From NCBI RefSeq assembly GCF_030158565.1, contig NZ_JAOASQ010000006.1, forward strand, positions 21,386-85,385: a stretch of 64,000 nucleotides of DNA, given 5' to 3'. A model generated the notes under the pieces. It did no database searches. It saw only the letters and a list, made by a program, of their open reading frames with translations, and was not told the DNA's origin. Positions 9,516 through 20,371 of this stretch are shown in pieces; the stretch's first letter is position 1, and each line of letters starts with the position of its first letter. This DNA is from Limnohabitans sp. GTDB taxonomy: Bacteria; Pseudomonadota; Gammaproteobacteria; Burkholderiales; Burkholderiaceae_C. Position numbers and translations under genes: made by a program.

Positions 9516-10022
9516 TCAACGGTAAGGCGCATCGGCCGCTTTGGCTGCTGCGATCTCTTTTTCGTAACGGTCGCCCACGGCCAGCAACATGTCCTTGGTG
9601 AAGTACAGGTCGCCACGTTTTTCGCCGTGGTATTCGAAGATTTGCGTCTCGACGATGGAGTCCACCGGGCAGCTTTCTTCACAGAAGCCACAGAAGATGC
9701 ACTTGGTCAGGTCGATGTCGTAGCGCGTGGTACGGCGTGAACCGTCTTCGCGCTGACCCGCCTCGATGGTGATGGCCATCGCGGGGCAAACGGCTTCGCA
9801 AAGTTTGCAGGCGATGCAGCGCTCTTCACCGTTGTCATAACGGCGCAGCGCATGCAGGCCACGGAAACGGGGCGACAGCGGTGTTTTTTCTTCCGGGAAC
9901 TGCACCGTCACCTTGCGGGCGAAAGCGTAGCGTCCGGTCAGGGCCATGCCCTTGAACAACTCCACGAGCATGAAGCTCTTGAGGAAGTCCTTGATGGAGA
10001 AAGAAGATGTCATGGTGGTCAT
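9516..10022 (-). CDS. nuoI: NADH-quinone oxidoreductase subunit I (two [4Fe-4S] ferredoxin subunit)
   Basis: 168 residues from the start used here. Two CxxCxxCxxxCP clusters are visible, [12 protein letters not shown] and [12 protein letters not shown], which ligate clusters N6a and N6b on the electron path to quinone. The start is uncertain. In-frame ATGs occur at 10040 (overlapping the nuoH stop as ATGA), 10022 and 10013; none has a strong Shine-Dalgarno, and the conserved part starts at [14 protein letters not shown]. The family-like length favours one of the two shorter forms. Confidence 0.94.
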   Translation of the reverse strand: MTTMTSSFSIKDFLKSFMLVELFKGMALTGRYAFARKVTVQFPEEKTPLSPRFRGLHALRRYDNGEERCIACKLCEAVCPAMAITIEAGQREDGSRRTTRYDIDLTKCIFCGFCEESCPVDSIVETQIFEYHGEKRGDLYFTKDMLLAVGDRYEKEIAAAKAADAPYR

Positions 10023-10036
10023 GTTCTGTACACCGC

Positions 10037-11119
10037 TCATTTCCAGATGTTCCAGGGTGAGAACAGCCAAGCGCCCACCACCAGCAGCCACACCAAGGTG
10101 ACCGGAATGAAAATCTTCCAGCCCAGACGCATGATCTGGTCGTAACGGAAGCGCGGGAAGGTGGCGCGGATCCAGATGAACATGGACACGACCAGGAAAG
10201 TTTTCAGGCCCAGCCAGATCCAACCGGGGATCCAGTTGAACAAGGCGCTGTCGATGGGCGACAACCAGCCGCCCAGGAACATGATCACGGCCAGGATGGA
10301 CACGAGCCACATGCTGGCGTATTCGGCCAGGAAGAAGATCGCAAAGCCCATGCCCGAGTACTCGACCATGTGACCGGCCACGATTTCGGCTTCGCCTTCG
10401 ACCACGTCAAAGGGGTGACGGTTGGTTTCGGCCACGCCAGAGATCAGGTACACCAAGAAAATCGGCAACAGGGGCAGCCAGTTCCAGGACAGGAAGTTCA
10501 GACCCATGCGGGCCATGCTGCCTTTGTCTTGTGCCAGCACGATGTCGGTCAGGTTCATGCTGCCCGAGACCATCAGGACGACCAGGAAACAGAAACCCAT
10601 CGCGATTTCGTAGCTCACCATCTGGGCCGAGGCACGCAAAGCGCCCAGGAAGGCGTACTTGGAGTTCGATGCCCAACCGGCAATGATCACGCCGTACACC
10701 TCGATCGAAGTGATGGCCATCACCAGCATCAAACCGGTGTTGATGTTGGTCAGCGCCACTTCAGGGCCAAAGGGGATCGCCACCCAGGCAGCCAGCGCGG
10801 GCATGATGGCCATGATCGGGCCCAAGCGGAACAAGCCTTGGCTGGCCGCGGTGGGGTTGATCAATTCCTTGGTCAGCAGCTTGAGCGCATCGGCGATCGG
10901 CTGCAGCAAGCCCATGGGGCCCACGCGGTTGGGACCATGACGCACTTGCATGAAGCCCAGCAGCTTGCGCTCCCACAGCGTCAGGTAAGCCACAGCACCC
11001 ATCAGCGGGGCCAGGATGGCCACGATCTTGAGCAGGATCCAGAGCACTGGCCAGACCATGGTGGCCCACCAAGTGGCAGCGACCAGGTTCAGGCCGCCGT
11101 TGTACAAAGCGTCAATCAT
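10037..11119 (-). CDS. nuoH: NADH-quinone oxidoreductase subunit H
   Basis: 360 residues, eight or so spans, the ND1-like subunit forming much of the quinone chamber. Conserved segments include [24 protein letters not shown] near residue 45 and [25 protein letters not shown] in the acidic quinone-site loop. Its ATG overlaps the nuoG stop (ATGA), and its own stop overlaps a possible nuoI start, so translation of G, H and I is probably coupled. Confidence 0.97.
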   Translation of the reverse strand: MIDALYNGGLNLVAATWWATMVWPVLWILLKIVAILAPLMGAVAYLTLWERKLLGFMQVRHGPNRVGPMGLLQPIADALKLLTKELINPTAASQGLFRLGPIMAIMPALAAWVAIPFGPEVALTNINTGLMLVMAITSIEVYGVIIAGWASNSKYAFLGALRASAQMVSYEIAMGFCFLVVLMVSGSMNLTDIVLAQDKGSMARMGLNFLSWNWLPLLPIFLVYLISGVAETNRHPFDVVEGEAEIVAGHMVEYSGMGFAIFFLAEYASMWLVSILAVIMFLGGWLSPIDSALFNWIPGWIWLGLKTFLVVSMFIWIRATFPRFRYDQIMRLGWKIFIPVTLVWLLVVGAWLFSPWNIWK

Positions 11120-13224
11120 GCTGTCACCTCCTGGCGAGCGTCGGCAGTCAACTGCAGCGACGGTGCGCGGCGCACAATGCCATCCAGTTGGTAAATGGCG
11201 GCCACCGCAGGCGTACCCGCTGCAGCTGCCAAGTTGATCACAGCGCGTGTGGCGTTGGATGCAGCCAGCGGCTTGGCGGTGGCACGGGCCAGCACATCTT
11301 GCGATGTCTCGAAGGACACGCCGGGCACGTCCAGCAAGTTGGCCAGCACGCGCAGCACTTTCCAGGCAGGACGCGTTTCAGCCAAAGGCTTGACCACGGC
11401 ATGGAAGCTTTGCAGGCGACCTTCGGCGTTGACGAAGGAGCCAGAAGTCTCGGTGAACGGTGCGATCGGCAGCAGCACGTCGCTGAAAGCCATGTTGGCC
11501 TTGAATGGGCTGAGTGTGACGACCATCTCGGCCTGACCCAGAGCCTGTGCAGCGGCACTGCCTGCAGCGCTGTCGAACTCAGGTTCGGTGTTGAGCAAGA
11601 TCGCTGCTTTCAAACCACCAGCCAACATTTGGCCAGCGTTCTTGCCACCGGTTTGCGGCTGAGCACCGACCCACTGCGCACCCACGGTGTTGGCAGATTC
11701 GGTCAAGTAGCCGACGGTCGCGCCGGTTTGCTCGGCGATCCAGTTGGCCAGGGCCAGCAGGCTCGATGAGTTGGCATGGTGCGCTGCGGCATTGCCCAGC
11801 AACACGGCCTTGCGCTCGCCGCCCAGCAAAGACTTGGCGATGGCTTGGGCCTGCGCTGTGGCGTTGCCCGCCACAGGCGCTGCAACGCCCTTCTCTGCTG
11901 CAATCGCTGCTGCCACATCGGCCAGGGCCTGAGCCCAGCCCGAAGCGTCTGCCAGCACCGCTTGCGCCACGGGCATGGCCCAGGCGTCGGCGTGGCTGAA
12001 AGCTGCAGGCGAGGTGATCACGTTCAGCTGCGCGCCATGGCGCACGGCGTGGCGCACGCGCAAAGCAAACAGGGGGTGGTCCTTGCGCAGGTTAGAACCC
12101 ACGACCAGCACGCGCTGCAATGTGGACAGCGACGCAATCGATGTGCCCAATGTGCGCACGCCTTCGGCAGCGCCAAACTCGGCGTTGCGCAGGCGGTAGT
12201 CGATGTTGTCCGAACCCAAGCCACGCACCAAAGCGCCGGCCAGGTACAACTCTTCAACGGTGCTCTGAGGGCTCACCAGTGCGCCGATGCTGTTGGCACC
12301 GTGGTCGCGCTGGATGTTTTTCAGGCCATTGGCCACGTATTCCAGGGCGGTCTGCCAGTCGACTTCTTTCCAGACGCCACCTTGCTTGAGCATGGGCTGG
12401 GTCAGGCGCTCAGCACCGTTCAAGGCTTCGTACGAGAAACGGTCGCGGTCGGCGATCCAGCACTCGTTGACGTCTTCGTTTTCCAGGGGCACGACGCGCA
12501 TGACCTGGTTGTTCTTGACCTGCACGATCAGGTTGGCACCCGACGAATCGTGTGCGGCCACCGACTTGCGGCGCGACAGTTCCCAAGTGCGGGCGCTGTA
12601 ACGGAAAGGCTTACTGGTCAAGGCCCCCACTGGGCAGATGTCGATCATGTTGCCCGAGAGTTCGGAGTCGATGGTCTTGCCCAGGAAGGTCTCAATCTCG
12701 GCGTGTTCGCCGCGGTTGGACATGCCCAATTCCATTTGACCGGCCACTTCCTGACCAAAGCGCACGCAACGTGTGCAGTGGATGCAGCGGCTCATCTCTT
12801 CCATCGAGATCAGCGGACCGACTTCCTTGTGGAAGACCACACGCTTTTCTTCTTCGTAGCGCGATGTGGAACCGCCGTAACCCACGGCCAGATCTTGCAA
12901 CTGGCACTCACCGCCCTGGTCGCAGATGGGGCAATCCAGCGGGTGGTTGATCAACAAAAACTCCATGACCGACTTCTGGGCGGTCACGGCTTTGTCGCTG
13001 CGGGTGCGCACGATCATGCCTTGCGTCACGGGCGTGGCGCAGGCCGGCATGGGCTTGGGGGCTTTTTCCACATCGACCAGGCACATGCGGCAGCTGGCGG
13101 CGATGGAAAGCTTCTTGTGGTAGCAGAAGTGCGGGATGTAGGTGCCGGCTTTTTCAGCGGCATGCATCACCATGCTGCCTTCGGCAACTTCCACCTTCTG
13201 ACCGTCGAGTTCTATTTCAACCAT
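11116..13224 (-). CDS. nuoG: NADH-quinone oxidoreductase subunit G
   Basis: 702 residues, the large iron-sulfur subunit of the NADH module. The N-terminal [2Fe-2S] cysteines are C34, C45, C48 and C62; next come the [17 protein letters not shown] cluster and the [12 protein letters not shown] cluster, then a molybdopterin-oxidoreductase-like domain that carries no cofactor in complex I. The C-terminal third is Ala-rich, as is usual in Burkholderiales. 13 bp separate it from nuoF. Confidence 0.96.
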   Translation of the reverse strand: MVEIELDGQKVEVAEGSMVMHAAEKAGTYIPHFCYHKKLSIAASCRMCLVDVEKAPKPMPACATPVTQGMIVRTRSDKAVTAQKSVMEFLLINHPLDCPICDQGGECQLQDLAVGYGGSTSRYEEEKRVVFHKEVGPLISMEEMSRCIHCTRCVRFGQEVAGQMELGMSNRGEHAEIETFLGKTIDSELSGNMIDICPVGALTSKPFRYSARTWELSRRKSVAAHDSSGANLIVQVKNNQVMRVVPLENEDVNECWIADRDRFSYEALNGAERLTQPMLKQGGVWKEVDWQTALEYVANGLKNIQRDHGANSIGALVSPQSTVEELYLAGALVRGLGSDNIDYRLRNAEFGAAEGVRTLGTSIASLSTLQRVLVVGSNLRKDHPLFALRVRHAVRHGAQLNVITSPAAFSHADAWAMPVAQAVLADASGWAQALADVAAAIAAEKGVAAPVAGNATAQAQAIAKSLLGGERKAVLLGNAAAHHANSSSLLALANWIAEQTGATVGYLTESANTVGAQWVGAQPQTGGKNAGQMLAGGLKAAILLNTEPEFDSAAGSAAAQALGQAEMVVTLSPFKANMAFSDVLLPIAPFTETSGSFVNAEGRLQSFHAVVKPLAETRPAWKVLRVLANLLDVPGVSFETSQDVLARATAKPLAASNATRAVINLAAAAGTPAVAAIYQLDGIVRRAPSLQLTADARQEVTA

Positions 13225-13237
13225 GGGTCTTCACCGT

Positions 13238-14617
13238 TTACACAGGGGCACCGACCATGCAGGTCTTGTGCTCGATGTGGTGTACAAATTCGTGACGGAA
13301 ATGCTTGAGCATGCCGCGCACCGGCATGGCCGCTGCGTCGCCCAAGGCGCAAATCGTGCGGCCCATGATGTTGCCGGCCACGCTGTCGAGCATGTCGATG
13401 TCGCTGGCACGGCCCTGGCCGTTTTCAATGCGGTCGACCATGCGCCACAGCCAGCCTGTGCCTTCACGGCAAGGGGTGCACTGGCCGCATGATTCGTGCG
13501 AGTAGAAGTAAGACAGTCGGGCCAAGGCCTTGACCATGCAACGCGTGTCGTCCATGACGATCACCGCGCCCGAACCCAACATCGAACCGCCCTCTTTGGC
13601 GATGCTGTCGTAGTCCATGGTGAGCGTCATCATCAGGTCGCCGGGGATCACGGGCGACGACGAACCGCCAGGGATCACGGCCTTGAGTTGGCGACCACCG
13701 CGCACACCACCTGCCAATTCGAGCAGCTTGGCGAACGGCGTGCCCATGGGCACTTCGTAGTTACCGGGACGCTCCACATCACCGCTGACCGAGAAGATTT
13801 TGGTGCCGCCGTTGTTGGGCTTGCCGCATTCGAGGTAAGCCTGACCACCGTTGCGGATGATCCAGGGCACCGCCGCGAAAGTTTCGGTGTTGTTGATGGT
13901 GGTGGGCTTGCCGTACAAGCCAAAGCTGGCCGGGAACGGTGGCTTGAAACGTGGCTGGCCTTTTTTGCCTTCCAGCGATTCGAGCAAAGCGGTTTCTTCG
14001 CCGCAGATGTAAGCGCCAAAACCGTGCGAAGCGTGCAGCTGGAAGCTGAACGCAGAGCCCAGGATGTTGTCACCCAGATAGCCTGCAGCGCGGGCTTCTT
14101 CCAGGGCCGCTTCAAAGCGCTCGTAGGTGTGGAAAATTTCGCCGTGGATGTAGTTGTAACCCACGCTGATGCCCATGGCATAAGCGGCGATGATCATGCC
14201 TTCGATCACCGTATGAGGGTTGTACTCCATGATGTCGCGGTCTTTGCACGTGCCCGGCTCGCCTTCGTCGGAGTTGCAGACCAAATACTTTTGGCCGGGG
14301 AACTGGCGGGGCATGAAGCTCCACTTCAGGCCCGTTGGGAAACCCGCGCCGCCACGGCCGCGCAGACCGGATTCCTTGACGGTGGCGATCACCTGGTCTT
14401 GCGTGAGGCCCGCGACACCCGTGTCGCCTTGCGGCTCCGCCCCGTCTTTGCCCAGGATCTTGCGCAATGCGGCATAGCCACCACGTGCTTCGTAATCTTG
14501 GATGCGCCAATTGCTGCCATTCAAGCCCGCATAAATTTGCGGGTTGATGTGGCGATCGTGGAAACAGGTTTCCACGCCCGTGGCCTGGAATTGGTTCAGA
14601 ACTTGTTGGACGTTCAT
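13238..14617 (-). CDS. nuoF: NADH-quinone oxidoreductase subunit F (NADH and FMN binding)
   Basis: 459 residues. The protein binds NADH and FMN and carries cluster N3. Visible motifs are [17 protein letters not shown] (FMN), [18 protein letters not shown] (NADH) and [13 protein letters not shown], whose cysteines with a later one bind the [4Fe-4S] cluster. The start at 14617 gives [17 protein letters not shown] and overlaps the nuoE stop by one base (TGATG); a longer open frame to 14686 runs into nuoE and is not used. Confidence 0.97.
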   Translation of the reverse strand: MNVQQVLNQFQATGVETCFHDRHINPQIYAGLNGSNWRIQDYEARGGYAALRKILGKDGAEPQGDTGVAGLTQDQVIATVKESGLRGRGGAGFPTGLKWSFMPRQFPGQKYLVCNSDEGEPGTCKDRDIMEYNPHTVIEGMIIAAYAMGISVGYNYIHGEIFHTYERFEAALEEARAAGYLGDNILGSAFSFQLHASHGFGAYICGEETALLESLEGKKGQPRFKPPFPASFGLYGKPTTINNTETFAAVPWIIRNGGQAYLECGKPNNGGTKIFSVSGDVERPGNYEVPMGTPFAKLLELAGGVRGGRQLKAVIPGGSSSPVIPGDLMMTLTMDYDSIAKEGGSMLGSGAVIVMDDTRCMVKALARLSYFYSHESCGQCTPCREGTGWLWRMVDRIENGQGRASDIDMLDSVAGNIMGRTICALGDAAAMPVRGMLKHFRHEFVHHIEHKTCMVGAPV

Positions 14618-15105
14618 CAGACGGCCTCCGCTTTCTTGAGGCTGTCGACCAACTGATCCAGTTTGTCGTGGCTCATGAAGCTGCACATGTGGCGGTCATT
14701 GACCAGCAGCACCGGCGCGTCAGCGCAAGCGCCTTGGCACTCGCTGGGTTGCAAGGTGAACAGGCCATCGGCCGTGGTTTCACCAGCGTGCACGCCCAAT
14801 TTGTGTTCCAGATGGGCCAGTGCCTGGGCACCGCCGCGCAACTGGCAAGGCAGGTTGGTGCAGACGTTCAGCTTGAACTTGCCCACCGGCTTTTGGTTGT
14901 ACATGTTGTAGAAGGTGGTCACTTCGTGCACCGCCATCACGGGCATGCCCAACACCTCGGCCACGACTTGTTCGCTGTCGGGGCTGACCCAGCCGAGTTC
15001 CTGCTGAACGATCGACAGGCAGGCCATGACGGCCGACTGCTTTTGATCCGCAGGGAACTTGGCAACTTCACGCGCAAAGCGTGCTTTGGTTGACTCAGAG
15101 ATCAT
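14617..15105 (-). CDS. nuoE: NADH-quinone oxidoreductase subunit E ([2Fe-2S], thioredoxin-like)
   Basis: 162 residues, the 24-kDa subunit with cluster N1a. The four cysteine ligands are in [11 protein letters not shown] and [11 protein letters not shown]. The N-terminal helical part ([20 protein letters not shown]) matches the family. It overlaps nuoD by 4 bp upstream and nuoF by one base downstream. Confidence 0.97.
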   Translation of the reverse strand: MISESTKARFAREVAKFPADQKQSAVMACLSIVQQELGWVSPDSEQVVAEVLGMPVMAVHEVTTFYNMYNQKPVGKFKLNVCTNLPCQLRGGAQALAHLEHKLGVHAGETTADGLFTLQPSECQGACADAPVLLVNDRHMCSFMSHDKLDQLVDSLKKAEAV

Positions 15106-16355
15106 CGGTCAATCTCTCCAAAAACGATGTCCATGGTCCCGATGATCGCGACCGCATCGGCCAGCATGTGGCCACGGGCCATTTCATCGAGAGTGGCCAA
15201 ATGGGCAAAGCCCGGGGCACGAATTTTGAGGCGGTAAGGCTTGTTGGCCCCATCGCTCACCATGTAAATACCGAACTCACCCTTGGGGTGTTCGACGGCG
15301 GCATAGGCCTCGCCTTCGGGCACATGGAAACCTTCGGTGAAGAGCTTGAAATGGTGGATCAAGTCTTCCATGTTGGATTTCATGCCTTCACGTGAAGGCG
15401 GTGCAATCTTGTGGTTGTCGGTGATGACCGGGCCGGGGTTGGCACGCAGCCACTTGACGCACTGCTGGATGATGCGGTTCGATTCGCGCATCTCCTGCAC
15501 ACGCACCAGATAGCGGTCGTAGCTGTCGCCGGTCTTGCCCACAGGCACGTCGAACTCGACTTGGTCGTAGGCATCGTATGGCTGGGTCTTGCGCAAGTCC
15601 CAGGCAAAGCCGGAGCCGCGCAACATGGGGCCGGTCATGCCCAGGTTCAGGGCGCGCTCGGGCGGCACCACGCCGATACCGACCGTGCGCTGCTTCCAGA
15701 TGCGGTTATCGGTCAGCAGGGTTTCGTATTCGTCCACGCACTTGGGGAAACGCTGCGTGAAGTCGTCGATGAAGTCCAGCAAGGAACCGCTGCGGTTCTT
15801 GTTGAGCTGCTCGATGGCCTTGGCGTTCTTGATCTTGCTGACCTGGTACTGCGGCATGCTGTCAGGCAGATCGCGGTACACGCCACCGGGACGGAAATAG
15901 GCTGCGTGCATGCGCGCGCCGGACACGGCCTCGTACATGTCAAACAGATCTTCGCGTTCGCGGAAGGTGTAAATCAGGATGGTGGAGCTGCCGCAGTCGT
16001 TGCCATGGGAGCCGAGCCACATGAGGTGGTTCAGAACACGGGTGATCTCGGAGAACATCACGCGGATGTACTGGGCGCGCATGGGCACTTCCAGACCCAA
16101 CATCTTCTCGATGGCCAGGCAGTAGGCGTGCTCGTTGCACATCATCGACACGTAGTCCAGGCGGTCCATATAGGGCAGCGACTGGATGTAGGTCTTGTGC
16201 TCGGCCAGCTTTTCGGTGGCGCGGTGCAACAAGCCGATGTGGGGGTCAGCGCGTTGCACGACCTCGCCATCGAGCTCCAGCACCAAGCGCAGCACGCCGT
16301 GTGCTGCAGGGTGCTGGGGACCGAAGTTCAGGGTGTAATTTTTGATTTCGGCCAT
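15102..16355 (-). CDS. nuoD: NADH-quinone oxidoreductase subunit D
   Basis: 417 residues, the 49-kDa subunit derived from hydrogenase large subunits, lining the quinone site. Conserved features are [22 protein letters not shown] at the N-terminus (the quinone-binding loop histidine) and the C-terminal DIVFGEIDR. It is a separate gene from nuoC, not the CD fusion found in some bacteria. One base separates it from nuoC. Confidence 0.98.
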   Translation of the reverse strand: MAEIKNYTLNFGPQHPAAHGVLRLVLELDGEVVQRADPHIGLLHRATEKLAEHKTYIQSLPYMDRLDYVSMMCNEHAYCLAIEKMLGLEVPMRAQYIRVMFSEITRVLNHLMWLGSHGNDCGSSTILIYTFREREDLFDMYEAVSGARMHAAYFRPGGVYRDLPDSMPQYQVSKIKNAKAIEQLNKNRSGSLLDFIDDFTQRFPKCVDEYETLLTDNRIWKQRTVGIGVVPPERALNLGMTGPMLRGSGFAWDLRKTQPYDAYDQVEFDVPVGKTGDSYDRYLVRVQEMRESNRIIQQCVKWLRANPGPVITDNHKIAPPSREGMKSNMEDLIHHFKLFTEGFHVPEGEAYAAVEHPKGEFGIYMVSDGANKPYRLKIRAPGFAHLATLDEMARGHMLADAVAIIGTMDIVFGEIDR

Positions 16356-16356
16356 A

Positions 16357-16965
16357 TCAGTTCAGGCCTCCGTAGTTCTCTTCACGGATGATGCGGGGTG
16401 TGATTTCACGGGGCTCGATGCTCACGGGCTCGTACACCACACGCTTGCGTTCGGCGTCGTAACGCATTTCGACGTGACCCGACAGCGGGAAGTCTTTGCG
16501 GAACGGGTGACCGATGAAGCCATAGTCGGTCAGGATGCGGCGCAGGTCGTTGTGACCTTCGAACACGATGCCAAACAAGTCAAAGGCTTCGCGCTCGTAC
16601 CAGTTGGCAGAGTTCCACAAATCGTTGACCGAAGCTACCAAAGGCAGATCGTCATCAGGGCACAGCACCTTGACGCGCACGCGCTGGTTCAGGCTGACCG
16701 ACAGCAAGTGCACGGTCACGCCGAAACGCGGGCCGTCGGTGCCGACTTCGCGGTAAGCGGAATAGTCCACACCCGCCAAGTCGATGAGTTGTTCAAATTT
16801 GCACCCTGCTGCATCGCGCAGGGTTTGCATGACGCTCAGGTAATGGGCTGCGTTGACATGCACCGTCACTTCGCCCAGAGCGATGGTGATGCGCGCAACG
16901 CGCTCACCCAGCGCAGCGGCCAGGGTGTCTTGCAGGTCTTCGGGGCGAATGGCGAAATCGGTCAT
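16357..16965 (-). CDS. nuoC: NADH-quinone oxidoreductase subunit C
   Basis: 202 residues, the 30-kDa hydrophilic subunit of the connecting module. The diagnostic motif [24 protein letters not shown] is present, followed by [12 protein letters not shown]. The start at 16965 ([11 protein letters not shown]) is chosen because a purine-rich ribosome site (GAGGGGAAGA) precedes it at normal spacing; an alternative start at 16992 would overlap nuoB. Confidence 0.97.
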   Translation of the reverse strand: MTDFAIRPEDLQDTLAAALGERVARITIALGEVTVHVNAAHYLSVMQTLRDAAGCKFEQLIDLAGVDYSAYREVGTDGPRFGVTVHLLSVSLNQRVRVKVLCPDDDLPLVASVNDLWNSANWYEREAFDLFGIVFEGHNDLRRILTDYGFIGHPFRKDFPLSGHVEMRYDAERKRVVYEPVSIEPREITPRIIREENYGGLN

Positions 16966-16978
16966 CGTCGTCTTCCCC

Positions 16979-17458
16979 TCAAACACGCGCAATGGTGTGT
17001 GTGCGGCGGATCTTCTGCTGCAATTGGATGATGCCGTAGATCAAGGCTTCGGCCGTGGGCGGGCAACCTGGCACATACACGTCCACCGGCACCACCCGGT
17101 CGCAACCCCGCACCACCGAATAGCTGTAGTGGTAGTAACCACCGCCGTTGGCGCACGAACCCATCGAGATGACCCAGCGCGGCTCGGACATCTGGTCGTA
17201 GACCTTGCGCAGGGCAGGCGCCATCTTGTTGCACAGCGTGCCGGCCACGATCATCAGATCGGACTGGCGGGGACTGGCGCGAAAAACCTCGGCGCCAAAG
17301 CGACCGAGGTCATAACGGGCTGCCGCCGCATGCATCATTTCGACCGCGCAGCAGGCCAGACCAAACGTCATGGGCCAGAGCGAGCCGGTCTTGGCCCAAT
17401 TCACCACCGAGTCGTAACTCGTGGTGATGAAGCCTTCTTTCATCACGCCTTCAATCAT
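16979..17458 (-). CDS. nuoB: NADH-quinone oxidoreductase subunit B (cluster N2)
   Basis: 159 residues, the PSST subunit that carries the terminal cluster N2. The tandem cysteines in [12 protein letters not shown] and the later cysteines in GSCANGGG and [11 protein letters not shown] are the four expected ligands. It lies 44 bp downstream of nuoA and 13 bp upstream of nuoC. Confidence 0.98.
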   Translation of the reverse strand: MIEGVMKEGFITTSYDSVVNWAKTGSLWPMTFGLACCAVEMMHAAAARYDLGRFGAEVFRASPRQSDLMIVAGTLCNKMAPALRKVYDQMSEPRWVISMGSCANGGGYYHYSYSVVRGCDRVVPVDVYVPGCPPTAEALIYGIIQLQQKIRRTHTIARV

Positions 17459-17502
17459 TTTTTATCCTCAAGCAGGCTGAATGCTGTTGTCAATGCGGAC
17501 CA

Positions 17503-17862
17503 TCATTCCCAGTCCAGGGCGCCTTTTTTCCATTCGTAGACAAAGCCCACGACCAGAATGGCCAAGAAAATTACGACGGCCACAAAGCCAGCGACACCGA
17601 CTTCCTTGAGCGCCACCGCCCAGGGAAACAGGAAGGCGATTTCCAGATCGAACAAGATGAACAAAATGGCCACCAGGTAGTAGCGCACATCGAACTTCAT
17701 GCGGGCGTCTTCGAAGGCCTCGAAGCCGCATTCATAAGGGGAGTTTTTTTCCGCATCAGGTCGGTTGGGGCCGAGGATGTAACCCAAAACCTGGGGAATG
17801 ATGCCGACAGCGATGCCGACCAAAATGAACAAGAGAATGGGGAGGTATTGGTCGAGGTTCAT
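17503..17862 (-). CDS. nuoA: NADH-quinone oxidoreductase subunit A
   Basis: 119 residues, three membrane spans, ND3-like subunit. The loop sequence [29 protein letters not shown] contains the conserved cysteine of the family. It is the first gene of the operon. Only about 29 bp separate its ATG from a GC-rich hairpin downstream of tRNA-Leu, leaving little room for a separate promoter. Confidence 0.97.
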   Translation of the reverse strand: MNLDQYLPILLFILVGIAVGIIPQVLGYILGPNRPDAEKNSPYECGFEAFEDARMKFDVRYYLVAILFILFDLEIAFLFPWAVALKEVGVAGFVAVVIFLAILVVGFVYEWKKGALDWE

Positions 17863-17891
17863 CTTGAGACTGCCGGTATTACCGAATGAAC

Positions 17892-17914
17892 AGCCCGGGC
17901 CTTGAGCCCGGGCT
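17892..17914 (-). terminator. GC-rich hairpin between tRNA-Leu and nuoA, terminator or attenuator
   Basis: AGCCCGGGC (17892-17900) pairs perfectly with GCCCGGGCT (17906-17914) around a five-base loop. On the plus strand TTTTCT follows; on the minus strand the tail is only moderately T-rich. It could end the tRNA-Leu transcript, or lie in the nuo leader. The direction is not certain. Confidence 0.6.
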
Positions 17915-17926
17915 TTTCTGATTGTC

Positions 17927-18011
17927 TGGTGCCGTCGGCGAGACTCGAACTCGCACAGCTTTCGCCACTACCCCCTCAAGATAGCGTGTCTACCAATTTC
18001 ACCACGACGGC
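17927..18011 (-). tRNA. tRNA-Leu, anticodon GAG
   Basis: An 85-nt cloverleaf including an encoded CCA. The acceptor stem GCCGTCG/CGACGGC is perfect, the T arm GCGAG-TTCGAGT-CTCGC is perfect, and the anticodon stem CTATC/GGTAG encloses the loop TTGAGGG with anticodon GAG (reads CUU/CUC). A long variable arm is present, as expected for tRNA-Leu. It lies between secG and nuoA on the same strand, a common arrangement in proteobacteria. Confidence 0.97.
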
Positions 18012-18155
18012 GGGATGCATTGTCCAGATGGCTTGAGGAAAGCATGTCACCACACTTTTTGCTCTCCGGACAATCCCGAATTCTACTCTGAAAACAGGGT
18101 CATTTCCCTGTCAAATCTCGGAAATTTGTGCACAGCAACAAAGCTGAGCTGAAGC

Positions 18156-18518
18156 TTACTTGGCAGGTGCTGCCGGTGCGTTGCCAGGAATCTGCGAGGC
18201 GGTGCTGTTGTCCGCCGCGGGCGCTGCAGGCGCACTCACAGCCGCGCCTTCGAGCACACTGCCGGATGCAGCTGCCGGACGGTTGTTGCCCAGATATGCC
18301 AGGAGCAATGTGCAAACAAAGAAAACACCAGCCAGCACAGCCGTTGTGCGCGACAGGAAGTTGGCGCCACCGGTAGCGCCAAACAAGCTGCCCGAACCAC
18401 CGCTGCCGAAAGCCGCACCCATGTCTGCGCCTTTGCCGTGCTGCACCAGGATCAAGCCGATCATGGCCAAAGCAGACATCATTTGCACCACCAAAATCAC
18501 GGTCATCAAAAAGCTCAT
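18156..18518 (-). CDS. secG: Preprotein translocase subunit SecG
   Basis: 120 residues with two membrane spans (about 2-22 and 55-76) and the family motif GLILVQHGKGADMGAAFGSGGSGSLFG between them. SecG is the accessory subunit of the SecYEG protein channel. The C-terminal tail is Ala/Pro rich, as is usual in Burkholderiales. The start at 18518 has a good ribosome site (GGAGAG); a longer frame to 18545 lacks one. It follows tpiA by 31 bp. Confidence 0.95.
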   Translation of the reverse strand: MSFLMTVILVVQMMSALAMIGLILVQHGKGADMGAAFGSGGSGSLFGATGGANFLSRTTAVLAGVFFVCTLLLAYLGNNRPAAASGSVLEGAAVSAPAAPAADNSTASQIPGNAPAAPAK

Positions 18519-18549
18519 CTTTTTCTCTCCAAAATCAATCTTCAAAATC

Positions 18550-19296
18550 TCAGCGGGACGCTGAATTCAAAATAGTCAAAAAATCATCCGCCTGCAAGGC
18601 CGCGCCCCCCACCAAGCCACCATCAATATCAGGCTGAGCCAGCAAGGTCGCCGCATTCACCGCATTCATGCTGCCGCCATACAGGATGGCAATCCGATCA
18701 GCTTGCGAACTGGCCGCCTGCAGCTGCTTGCGCAGCAAGGCGTGAACAGCCTGTGCCTGCTCGGGCGCAGCGGTCAAGCCCGTACCAATCGCCCAGACAG
18801 GCTCATAAGCCACCACGATCTCACTGATGCAATGCCCATTGGCGTGGATCACAGCAGCCAATTGGCGCTTGACCACGGCTTCAGTTTGGCCTGCTTCGCG
18901 CTCGGCCTGCGTTTCACCCACACACACAATGGGAGTGATCCCAGCTGACAGGGCACGCTGCGCCTTGACGGCCACCAACGCATCGGTTTCCGAATGGTAT
19001 TGGCGACGTTCTGAATGACCAACGATGCAGTAACGCACCCCAAAGTCCTGCAACATGGTGGCTGACACTTCGCCGGTGTAGGCCCCTGCTTCATGGGCCG
19101 ACACATCTTGCGCACCCCAGGCCACAGGCGAGTCGGCCAAAAGCGTTTGCATCTGCGCCAAATAAGGCGCAGGCACACACACCGCAGCACGGCATGTCAC
19201 ACCGGACAACCCCGATTGAATGGCTTCCAGCAAGGCTGAATTGGTGCGCAGGCCACCATTCATCTTCCAGTTGCCAACAATCAGTTTGCTTTTCAT
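18550..19296 (-). CDS. tpiA: Triose-phosphate isomerase
   Basis: 248 residues. The enzyme interconverts glyceraldehyde-3-phosphate and dihydroxyacetone phosphate. Catalytic residues are in place: K11 (GNWKMNG), H94 (IVGHSERR) and E165 ([11 protein letters not shown]). The start at 19296 gives the canonical N-terminus and overlaps the stop of the upstream oxidoreductase (ATGA). The string tpiA-secG-tRNA-Leu-nuo is common in beta-proteobacteria. Confidence 0.97.
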   Translation of the reverse strand: MKSKLIVGNWKMNGGLRTNSALLEAIQSGLSGVTCRAAVCVPAPYLAQMQTLLADSPVAWGAQDVSAHEAGAYTGEVSATMLQDFGVRYCIVGHSERRQYHSETDALVAVKAQRALSAGITPIVCVGETQAEREAGQTEAVVKRQLAAVIHANGHCISEIVVAYEPVWAIGTGLTAAPEQAQAVHALLRKQLQAASSQADRIAILYGGSMNAVNAATLLAQPDIDGGLVGGAALQADDFLTILNSASR

Positions 19297-20312
19297 GCCG
19301 GCATCCAAGTCAGAACAATCTTGCCCACGTGTTGGTTGGATTCCATCAGGGCGTGCGCCTGGGCTGCACCAGAGGACAAACCACCACCGGCTTGTGTCGC
19401 AGCGAACACGCTGTGAATCACCGGTTTGATGCGTCCCGATGCCAGAGCAGGCCACACGTTTTCGCGCAAAGCGCGAGCGATGGCCCCCTTGAACTCGATC
19501 GGACGTGGACGCAAGGTGGAGCCTGTGATGGTCAAGCGACGACGCAACACCAGGCCCGCGTTGAAGCCACTGTCCAGACCGCCTTGTACCGCGATGATGA
19601 CCAAGCGACCGTCTTCGGCCAAAGCCTCAACCTCACGCGCCACATAGTCGCCAGCGACCATGTCCAAAATCACATCCACGCCTGCCCCGTCGGTCAGGCG
19701 CTTGGCCTCGGCGACGAAGTCGGTGGTTTTGTAATTGATGGCGTGGTCCGCACCCAAAGCCAAGCAGGCTTGGCATTTGTCGTCCGATCCCGCCGTCACG
19801 ATCACGGTGGCCCCTGCGGCCTTGGCCATCTGGATGGCCGTGACGCCAATACCGCTGGAGCCGCCCTGAATGAGCAAGGTCTCGCCCGCTTGCAGATGCC
19901 CGCGGTCAAACACATTGCTCCAGACGGTGAAGAAAGTCTCGGGCAGCGAAGCGGCTTCGATGTCGGTCAAGCCCTTGGGCACAGGCAGGCACTGGGCCAC
20001 CGGTGCCACACAAAGCTCGGCGTAACCGCCACCAGCCACCAAAGCACACACCCGATCGCCCACAGAAAAACCGGATGCGGCCATGGCCAGGGCATCGCCC
20101 GCCACCACCACACCAGCCACTTCCAGGCCCGGAATGTCCGAAGCACCGGGCGGCACAGGGTACAGGCCTTTGCGTTGCAAGACATCGGGACGATTGACCC
20201 CGCTGGCTGACACGCGGATGAGCAACTCCCCTGCCCCGGCAACCGGGTCAGGGCGTTGTGCAGGCACCAGCACCTCGGGGGCGCCAGGACTTTGAATTTC
20301 AATGACGTTCAT
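19293..20312 (-). CDS. NAD(P)H:quinone oxidoreductase, zinc-independent MDR family (PIG3-like)
   Basis: 339 residues. The N-terminal GroES-like domain ([15 protein letters not shown]...) lacks the catalytic zinc cysteines of alcohol dehydrogenases. The NADPH-binding Rossmann segment is [19 protein letters not shown] near residue 150, and [13 protein letters not shown] follows. This pattern fits the quinone oxidoreductase/PIG3 branch of medium-chain reductases. The physiological substrate is unknown. It overlaps tpiA by 4 bp and starts 59 bp after pnp. Confidence 0.88.
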   Translation of the reverse strand: MNVIEIQSPGAPEVLVPAQRPDPVAGAGELLIRVSASGVNRPDVLQRKGLYPVPPGASDIPGLEVAGVVVAGDALAMAASGFSVGDRVCALVAGGGYAELCVAPVAQCLPVPKGLTDIEAASLPETFFTVWSNVFDRGHLQAGETLLIQGGSSGIGVTAIQMAKAAGATVIVTAGSDDKCQACLALGADHAINYKTTDFVAEAKRLTDGAGVDVILDMVAGDYVAREVEALAEDGRLVIIAVQGGLDSGFNAGLVLRRRLTITGSTLRPRPIEFKGAIARALRENVWPALASGRIKPVIHSVFAATQAGGGLSSGAAQAHALMESNQHVGKIVLTWMPA

Positions 20313-20371
20313 GAAGCAATGCTCGGTTGGAATCCAGAACGGGTGACCTCCGGGCCACCCGCAGCCCTTGA

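Noticed and set aside
19297..19455. N-terminal extension of tpiA
   Set aside because: It lies inside the upstream oxidoreductase gene and is not part of the TIM fold; the start at 19296 is coupled to the upstream stop.
20313..20371. CGGGTG/CACCCG hairpin after pnp as an intrinsic terminator
   Set aside because: There is no T-run on the minus strand, and the next gene is close by on the same strand; termination is not supported.
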